NCBI GenBank assembly: GCA_035524335.1 | Contig: DATKPE010000005.1 | Span: 1 to 59,998 of the forward strand | Length of the DNA stretch: 59,998 nt | Origin: DATKPE01 sp035524335 | GTDB taxonomy: Bacteria; Bacteroidota; Ignavibacteria; UBA10030; SZUA-254 | Reading direction: 5' to 3' | Shown here: in pieces, positions 54,767 to 59,998 of the stretch | Layout of the letters: each line of letters starts with the position of its first letter | Numbering within the stretch: the stretch's first letter is position 1 | Notes under the pieces: generated by a model | What the model was told of the DNA's origin: nothing | Seen by the model: the letters and a program-made list of their open reading frames with translations, nothing else | Databases searched by the model: none | Made by a program: the position numbers and the translations under genes

Positions 54767-55751
54767 CAAACCGAAAGTCGGATTTTACTGGTGTGCATCG
54801 TGCGGAGGCTGTGAGGAGTCGATCGTCGACCTCGCCGAAGACATTCTCGGTGTGCTCGATGCCGTCGACATCCGTCTCTGGCCCGTCGCAATGGATTTCA
54901 AGCGGTCCGACGTCGAGGCAATGGCCGACCGCGAGCTTGCCGTCACCTTCCTCAACGGCGCCATCCGGACCTCGGAGCAGGAGGAAATGGCGCGCATCCT
55001 CCGGCGCAAAAGCGGCCTGCTGATCGCCTACGGATCCTGCGCCCATCTGGGCGGCATACCCGGACTTGCGAACCAGTTTCCGCGCGAGGAAATTCTGCGC
55101 TTCGTTTATGAACAGTCACCCACCACGGAGAACACGGAAAAGATCCGGCCGCTCACCTCGGCGGAGGATCAGGGACGGAAAACAACCCTGCCGAAGTTTT
55201 TTACGATGGTCCGGAGTCTCGACCAGATCGTGGAGGTCGATTACTATCTGCCGGGATGCCCGCCGACCCCAAAACTTCTGCTGAACGCGGTCACGGCGAT
55301 CCTCAAAGGGGAGCTTCCCCCAAAAGGCTCCGTGCTCGCTCCCGATACCGCGCTCTGCGATGAATGCCCGCGCCGCGATTCGAAACCGGTCGATCTCCAG
55401 ATCCCGGAATTTCATCGCCCCCACCAGGTCGTGATTGATCCCGCGCTCTGCATTCTCTCGCAGGGGGTCGTCTGCATGGGTCCGGCCACGCGGGGCGGAT
55501 GTGAGGCGGCCTGCCCCGCCGGCAACATGCCGTGCACCGGCTGTTCGGGTCCGACCTCCGGGGTCGCGGATCAGGGAGCCAAAATTCTCTCCTGCCTCGC
55601 CGCCTCCTCTTCACCGAAGGAGGAGGACGAGATCCGCAGAGTGCTGGAGGGTATTCCCGATCCGGTGGGAACATTTTACCGGTATGCCCTTCCCACATCG
55701 ATCCTGAGAAGAAAGCGGATGCCGGCGGAGACACCGCAGGCACATCAGTAA
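54759..55751 (+). CDS. mvhG: [NiFe]-hydrogenase small subunit, MvhG-like (group 3c)
   Basis: This 330-residue protein shows the proximal-cluster motif FYWCASCGGCEESIVDL near the N-terminus, YGSCAHLGGIPG near 90, and PGCPPTP near 165. Further cysteines (CDECPR, CILSQGVVCMGPATRGGC, CPAGNMPCTGC) for medial and distal [4Fe-4S] clusters follow. It relays electrons from the [NiFe] site towards MvhD. There is no twin-arginine signal, so the hydrogenase is cytoplasmic. It overlaps mvhD and precedes mvhA by 26 bases. Confidence 0.92.
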   Translation: MSDKPKVGFYWCASCGGCEESIVDLAEDILGVLDAVDIRLWPVAMDFKRSDVEAMADRELAVTFLNGAIRTSEQEEMARILRRKSGLLIAYGSCAHLGGIPGLANQFPREEILRFVYEQSPTTENTEKIRPLTSAEDQGRKTTLPKFFTMVRSLDQIVEVDYYLPGCPPTPKLLLNAVTAILKGELPPKGSVLAPDTALCDECPRRDSKPVDLQIPEFHRPHQVVIDPALCILSQGVVCMGPATRGGCEAACPAGNMPCTGCSGPTSGVADQGAKILSCLAASSSPKEEDEIRRVLEGIPDPVGTFYRYALPTSILRRKRMPAETPQAHQ

Positions 55752-55777
55752 CCCGGACATGCATTCAGGAGCGGGAT

Positions 55778-57262
55778 ATGAATAACCAGACGCCGCAGAA
55801 CGGTAACCGACGGATCACCATCGACCCCATCACCAGACTCGAGGGTCATGGCAAGATCGACATCTTCCTGAATGAACGGGGGGACGTCGACCATGCCTAT
55901 TATCAGATACCGGAACTGAGGGGATTCGAGACCTTCTCCCGGGGCCGGCCCGCCGAAGAAATGCCTCAGATTACCAGCAGGATCTGCGGCGTCTGCCCGA
56001 CGGCACATCACATGGCAGGAACGAAAGCGCTCGACAGCCTGTACCATGTCGATCCGCCGCCGACCGCGAAGAAAATCAGGGAACTGATCTACAGCACCTT
56101 CATGCTTGAGGATCACGCCCTTCATGTCTACATCCTCGGCGGGCCCGACTTCATCGTCGGTCCGGACGCCCCGAAGGAAACGAGGAACGTCGTCGGGGTC
56201 ATCAACACGGTCGGGCCCGACGTCGGCCGGAAGGTGATCTCCATGCGGAAACGGCTCCGCGACATCATCTCCCTCCTCGGCGGCAAGGTCATTCACCCCG
56301 TGTTCGGACTCCCCGGCGGGGTGGCGAAAGGGATTTCCCGCGACGAAGTCGGACGGATCCGCGACGCCGCAGATGACGGGGTGGAATTTGCCCTCTTCAC
56401 ACTCGAGGTGTTCAAAAAAATCGTCCTGGGCAACAAAGCCTACGTCGATATGATCACCTCGGAAGCCTACACGCACCGCACCTACTACATGGGCATGGTG
56501 GACGACCGGAACAGGGTAAACTTTTACGACGGCCGGATCCGGGTGGTCGACCCGTCGGGAAAGGAATTCGCGCTGTTTAACGCCGCCTCCTATGCCGATC
56601 ATATCGCAGAGCACGTCGAACCCTGGAGCTATGTCAAGTTCTGCTATCTGAAACAGGTCGGATGGAAAGGATTCACGGACGGACCGGCCAGCGGGGTCTA
56701 TGCTGTCGCGCCGCTTGCACGGCTGAACGCGGCGGAGGGCATGGCGACGCCGAAGGCACAGGAGGCGTACGAGGAATACATGAAAACGCTCGGGGGAAAG
56801 CCCGTGCACTTCACCCTCGCGAACCACTGGGCGCGCATCGTCGAAATGATCTACGCGGCCGAACGCATGGCCGAGCTGGCGCGCGACCCGGAGATCACCG
56901 GGGAGACCATCCGTGTGATCCCGACGGCCCGGCCGACCTCCGGCGTCGGAGTCGTGGAAGCCCCCCGGGGAACCCTCTTTCATCATTACGAGACCGATCC
57001 GAACGGCATCATGCAGAATGCCAATCTCATCGTGGCGACACAGAACAACTCGGCCCGTATCGCGATGGGCATCGATAAAACGGCAAAGGAACTCATCCAC
57101 GCAGGCGCGGTGAACGAGTCCCTCCTCAACCGGATCGAAATGACGTTCCGCGCCTACGATCCGTGCAACGCCTGTGCAACCCATTCGCTCCCCGGCGCGA
57201 TGCCGCTCCGCATCCGGCTCTTCGATCACTCCCGATGCCTCCTCAGGGAAATCGTCCGCTGA
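55778..57262 (+). CDS. mvhA: [NiFe]-hydrogenase large subunit, MvhA-like (group 3c)
   Basis: This 494-residue subunit holds the nickel-iron centre. The L1 motif RICGVCPTAHH gives C70 and C73, and the L2 motif DPCNACATH gives C463 and C466. After H469 a 25-residue tail remains that should be removed by a maturation protease once the metal is inserted. GGAGCGG lies directly before the ATG at 55778; longer upstream frame is rejected because it overlaps mvhG. Together with mvhG, mvhD and hdrABC it should let H2 reduce ferredoxin and a disulfide at once. All four nickel ligands are cysteine, with no selenocysteine. Confidence 0.94.
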   Translation: MNNQTPQNGNRRITIDPITRLEGHGKIDIFLNERGDVDHAYYQIPELRGFETFSRGRPAEEMPQITSRICGVCPTAHHMAGTKALDSLYHVDPPPTAKKIRELIYSTFMLEDHALHVYILGGPDFIVGPDAPKETRNVVGVINTVGPDVGRKVISMRKRLRDIISLLGGKVIHPVFGLPGGVAKGISRDEVGRIRDAADDGVEFALFTLEVFKKIVLGNKAYVDMITSEAYTHRTYYMGMVDDRNRVNFYDGRIRVVDPSGKEFALFNAASYADHIAEHVEPWSYVKFCYLKQVGWKGFTDGPASGVYAVAPLARLNAAEGMATPKAQEAYEEYMKTLGGKPVHFTLANHWARIVEMIYAAERMAELARDPEITGETIRVIPTARPTSGVGVVEAPRGTLFHHYETDPNGIMQNANLIVATQNNSARIAMGIDKTAKELIHAGAVNESLLNRIEMTFRAYDPCNACATHSLPGAMPLRIRLFDHSRCLLREIVR

Positions 57263-57762
57263 GCTCCCCCGCCGCTCCGGGTTCTCCCCCGGATTCCGTC
57301 CTTGTCCTCGGCCTCGGCAACGACGTCATGGGCGACGACGCCGTGGCCCTGCACGTCTGCCGCGCCCTCCGTCGCGAACACCTTCCCGGCGTGGACATCG
57401 TCGAATCACCCGTTGCCGGCCTTGCCCTCCTCGATTTTCTGGAGGGACGCGATACCGCAATCATCATCGACAGCATTACGTCGGGGAAAGCGCCTCCGGG
57501 AACAGTACATTTTCTCCAACCGGACGACTTTCGGGGGAAACCCGGCATTTCCCCCCACTTCGTCGGACTGGCCGACATCCTCGCTCTGGCCGACCGGCTC
57601 GGTCTCCGCTTCCCGCACAACCTCAGTATCGTCGCAGTGGAAATTGAACAGCCCGGGGGCCTGCACGAGGGTCTCAGCGGCCGGATCGGGGAGCGCCTGC
57701 CCCGCGTGGTGGACGCCGTCCGCTCTCTCCTTCCACATCCGTCAAGCCCTGTTCCCGGATAG
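57235..57762 (+). CDS. Hydrogenase maturation endopeptidase (HyaD/HycI family)
   Basis: This protein of about 175 residues contains the family motif VLGLGNDVMGDDAVALH near residue 25, DSITSG near 80 and the metal-ligand histidine region ISPHFVGLADIL near 105. These proteases bind nickel in the large subunit precursor and clip its C-terminal tail. Its start lies inside the mvhA tail codons (28-base overlap), placing enzyme and substrate in translational contact. The N-terminal 20 residues are Pro/Ser-rich and not family-like, so the real start could be a rarer codon further in. Confidence 0.88.
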   Translation: MPPQGNRPLSSPAAPGSPPDSVLVLGLGNDVMGDDAVALHVCRALRREHLPGVDIVESPVAGLALLDFLEGRDTAIIIDSITSGKAPPGTVHFLQPDDFRGKPGISPHFVGLADILALADRLGLRFPHNLSIVAVEIEQPGGLHEGLSGRIGERLPRVVDAVRSLLPHPSSPVPG

Positions 57763-57881
57763 TCCAAAAACCCCCTCCTGCTTCGCCGGCACGCCATTCC
57801 GGGGCCGGATTTCCGTGCGGAATTCCAGCGTTGTTATTTTCTGACGGTTTTCCTACATTCGCACAGACAGGAGAACGACCC

Positions 57882-59285
57882 ATGAAAACCATCCTCGGAA
57901 TCATCATCGCGATCTGCATCGCCTCCCCCGCTGTGGCGCGGGACCCCGGCCTCACCCCGCAACAGCAGGAGATGCTCGCGAAAGGGAACCGCCACGACAG
58001 GAACGGCTGGATCTACCTTCATCTCGAAGGAGCCCCGCGCGAACGCGGCTTCCAGTACGGATACCTCCTGACGCCCGAAATCGAGGAGGCCGTCCGGCTC
58101 CTCGCCCGCCAGTGGCATTACCAGAGCGCACTGGAATGGAGCTGGTTCGTCGACAGGGCGGGCGAGATCCTCGCACCGAAGGTGGATGAGGAAAACACCG
58201 CCGAGATCGACGGCATGGTCGAAGGCATGAAGGCCCACGGCGCCGTCACGAGCAGAAACGAAATCGTGGCGCTGAACGGGTATATGGAACTGCTCTGGTA
58301 CTGGTGGCCGACAGTCAAAGATTCGATGAAAACGCATTCGACCGATTACAAGAAGGAATCGTGCAGTTCGTTCATCGCAACCGGCAGTATGACCAGGGAC
58401 GGGAAGATCGTCCTCGGACACAACTCGATGGTTGGCTACCAGGACCCCGCCTGTAATGTCATTCTGGACATTAAACCCGAACACGGCCACCGGATTCTGA
58501 TGCAGGCGTTCACCGGCTTCATCCACAGCGGGACCGATTTTTTTGTCACCGATGCGGGGCTTGTCGGCTCGGAGACGACCATCGGTGGTTTTTTCCCCTT
58601 CGACCCGCACGGTTCACCCGAATTCTCCCGGATGCGCCACGCAACCCAGTATGCATCCTCGATCGACGAATGGTGCGACATGATGAAAAAGGACAACAAC
58701 GGCGGGTATGCAAACGCCTGGCTCATTGGCGACATCAACACCAACGAGATCGCGAGGCTCGAACTCGGCCTGAAGTACGCGGGATTTGAAAAGAAGAAGG
58801 ACGGCTATTTCACCGGCTCAAACGTCCCCGAAGACCTCCGGATCCTCCGGAGGGAGACCACCTCTCCCGACGTCGATATCCGGCACTCGTCCATCGCCCG
58901 GCGCGTGCGATGGAACAGGCTGATGAAGGAATACGAGGGAAAAATCGATCTGGCGGCAGCGGAATCGTTCGAATCGGATCATTTTGATAGTTACCTCAAT
59001 ACCGTTCAGCCCGACGGCCGTACTCTCTGCGCACACTGGGACCTTGATCCCCAGCTGAACGGGCCCGATACCCCGTTTGAACCCGGGGGAACAATCGACG
59101 GCAAAGTGATCGATGCCGCGATGGCGCACCAGATGTCGTTCGTCGCACGGTGGGGAAGTTCCTGCGGCACCCCCTTCGACGCGAAGAAATTCCTCGAAGA
59201 GCACCCGCAGTTCGGCTGGATGGAGGGATTGCTGAAGGATCGCCCCGCCGAACCGTGGACGGTGTTCCGGGCCGGGGAACGCTGA
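57882..59285 (+). CDS. Exported C45-type Ntn hydrolase (acyl-transferase/phospholipase B-like)
   Basis: This 467-residue protein has a signal peptide (MKTILGIIIAICIASPAVAR). The N-terminal part is ERGFQYGYLLTPEIEEAVR. C161 in KKESCSSFIATG is followed by DGKIVLGHNSMVG, the pattern seen at the nucleophile of C45/phospholipase-B-like Ntn hydrolases, which mature by cutting before this cysteine. NAWLIGDINTNEIARLELG and WDLDPQLNGPD are further conserved-looking blocks. GGAG lies nine bases before the ATG at 57882. It should act in the periplasm or outside on an amide bond; the substrate is unknown. It follows the hydrogenase operon after 119 bases and seems unrelated to it. Confidence 0.8.
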   Translation: MKTILGIIIAICIASPAVARDPGLTPQQQEMLAKGNRHDRNGWIYLHLEGAPRERGFQYGYLLTPEIEEAVRLLARQWHYQSALEWSWFVDRAGEILAPKVDEENTAEIDGMVEGMKAHGAVTSRNEIVALNGYMELLWYWWPTVKDSMKTHSTDYKKESCSSFIATGSMTRDGKIVLGHNSMVGYQDPACNVILDIKPEHGHRILMQAFTGFIHSGTDFFVTDAGLVGSETTIGGFFPFDPHGSPEFSRMRHATQYASSIDEWCDMMKKDNNGGYANAWLIGDINTNEIARLELGLKYAGFEKKKDGYFTGSNVPEDLRILRRETTSPDVDIRHSSIARRVRWNRLMKEYEGKIDLAAAESFESDHFDSYLNTVQPDGRTLCAHWDLDPQLNGPDTPFEPGGTIDGKVIDAAMAHQMSFVARWGSSCGTPFDAKKFLEEHPQFGWMEGLLKDRPAEPWTVFRAGER

Positions 59286-59291
59286 TTCAGA

Positions 59292-59834
59292 CTAGGTCTT
59301 CCATTTGATCGTACAGCCGATCGACATCGTTTCCGGCACAGCGACAGGCCGTTTTGCCAGCACCGCCTCGACGGCGTCGCGGAGATACCGCTCCTTCACA
59401 GCCGCGGGCTCCTTCCAGTTATCGTCCAGTTTTCCGCTGTACCGGAGAATCCGGTCGGCATCAAAGAGGAAGAACTGCGGCGTATGGGTCGCGCCGAATG
59501 CCTCCGCGACCTCCTGCCGGTCGTCCCGGAGGTAGAGAAAATTGAACTTCTTCTCCCCTGCCCGCCGCACCATATGGTCGTAGCTGTCGTCGGGGTAATT
59601 CACGGTGTCGTTCGCATTGACGGCGATCAGACGCACACCTTTCGGACCGTACTGCTTCTGGAATTCGATCATCCGTTCCTCGTACGCCTGCACATAGGGG
59701 CAGTGGTTGCAGGAGAAGACGATCACGATCACCGGGTCCCGGAAATCGGCCGTTCCGTAGGTCCGTCCATCGACGCCGCGGAGACCGCTGAACGCGGGAA
59801 GCCGGCTTCCCGGAGCGAGAGAGCGATCAGTCAT
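59292..59834 (-). CDS. Cytoplasmic thioredoxin-family redoxin
   Basis: This 180-residue AhpC/TSA-type protein has no signal peptide. It carries a CxxC pair, C42-C45, in VFSCNHCPYVQAYEERM, the ATHTPQFFLFD cis-proline region and a C-terminal SIGCTIKWK with C174. It resembles the exported redoxin at 30.4 kb, which shares the last motif. AAAGGA stands about nine bases before the ATG at 59834. An ATG at 59852 is less likely because it lies in the terminator of the next gene upstream. It converges with the C45 gene, their stops being six bases apart. Disulfide or peroxide reduction is inferred. Confidence 0.82.
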   Translation of the reverse strand: MTDRSLAPGSRLPAFSGLRGVDGRTYGTADFRDPVIVIVFSCNHCPYVQAYEERMIEFQKQYGPKGVRLIAVNANDTVNYPDDSYDHMVRRAGEKKFNFLYLRDDRQEVAEAFGATHTPQFFLFDADRILRYSGKLDDNWKEPAAVKERYLRDAVEAVLAKRPVAVPETMSIGCTIKWKT

Positions 59835-59851
59835 TGCTGATATCCTTTCCA

Positions 59852-59885
59852 TAAATAAACAGGCCCGGTATTTCGACCGGGCCTG
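59852..59885 (-). terminator. Intrinsic terminator of the third T9SS cargo gene
   Basis: On the minus strand CAGGCCCGGT and ACCGGGCCTG form a perfect ten-base stem around CGAAAT, followed by TTTATTTAT. It is about 30 bases past the stop codon at 59914. Confidence 0.9.
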
Positions 59886-59913
59886 CAGATGTTCACCTGG
59901 AATTACCGGTGAA

Positions 59914-59998
59914 TTACTTCACGAGCATCATCTTCTTGACCTGCTGGAACTGGCCGTCGTTGATGATCAGGTGATAGAAGTACACACCGGTCGCCATC
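59914..59998 (-). CDS. C-terminal end of a third T9SS-secreted protein (partial)
   Basis: The last 28 or so codons of a minus-strand gene run into the window edge. They read (M)ATGVYFYHLIINDG, then QFQQVKKMMLVK and stop, which is the end of a type IX sorting domain (compare SGVYFYRLQSGSF and RKLVVVK at the ends of the two giant genes). The rest of the gene is outside, so nothing can be said about its function. Confidence 0.85.
   Translation of the reverse strand, partial: MATGVYFYHLIINDGQFQQVKKMMLVK

Overview
The window is a high-GC chromosomal segment of a diderm, probably anaerobic bacterium of the Bacteroidota/FCB superphylum. Three proteins end in a type IX secretion (Por) sorting domain, two with the NYPNPFNP signature common in Ignavibacteria, Kryptoniota, Calditrichota and relatives. 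LptD and T9SS cargo imply an outer membrane. Readable promoters are mostly TTG-N17-TA(N)3T with Shine-Dalgarno sequences, unlike the -33/-7 promoters of Bacteroidia. My best placement is an Ignavibacteria-like lineage; I cannot assign a genus.

Layout. 1-2.0 kb: tRNA-Arg, a small glycine-zipper exported protein and a hypothetical exported protein that looks frameshifted. 2.1-15.7 kb: two giant T9SS cargo proteins (about 1825 and 2597 aa), each with a YCF48/BNR-like beta-propeller, 13 or 23 tandem InlB-B-like repeats, a linker and a sorting domain. 16.0-20.7 kb: DedA, a single-domain response regulator, tRNA-Leu and the tig-clpP-clpX proteostasis operon. 20.7-25.9 kb (minus): ftsB/divIC-like, rarA, ROK kinase and lptD. 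26.1-29.8 kb (minus): fused homocysteine methyltransferase/MTHFR, class II aldolase and ddl. 29.9-40.0 kb (minus): a tightly overlapped operon pgpH-xerD-dgcN-lysC-(secreted Ntn hydrolase)-lysA-asd-redoxin-TlpA. 40.1-49.4 kb (minus): hybrid histidine kinase, rodZ, ligA, a GT9-like half protein, STAS and two sodium:solute symporters. 49.7-50.1 kb: a TatA with a C-terminal double zinc ribbon. 50.7-57.8 kb (plus): a complete hdrCBA-mvhDGA cluster with its maturation protease, for a flavin-bifurcating heterodisulfide-reductase/[NiFe]-hydrogenase complex. 57.9-60 kb: a secreted C45-type Ntn hydrolase, a cytoplasmic redoxin and the 3' end of a third T9SS cargo gene.

How the genes fit together. Much of the core is cell-envelope and peptidoglycan economy (lysC-asd-lysA, ddl, a D-glutamate-linked DgcN, ftsB, rodZ, lptD, DedA) and protein quality control. 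The accessory features that stand out are the hydrogenase-Hdr cluster, the exported proteasome/HslV-like hydrolase inside the lysine operon, the TatA-zinc-ribbon fusion, an aldolase tail resembling a microcompartment targeting helix, and the homogenised 225-bp repeats in the larger T9SS cargo gene. All identifications come from reading the sequence; no database search was run.
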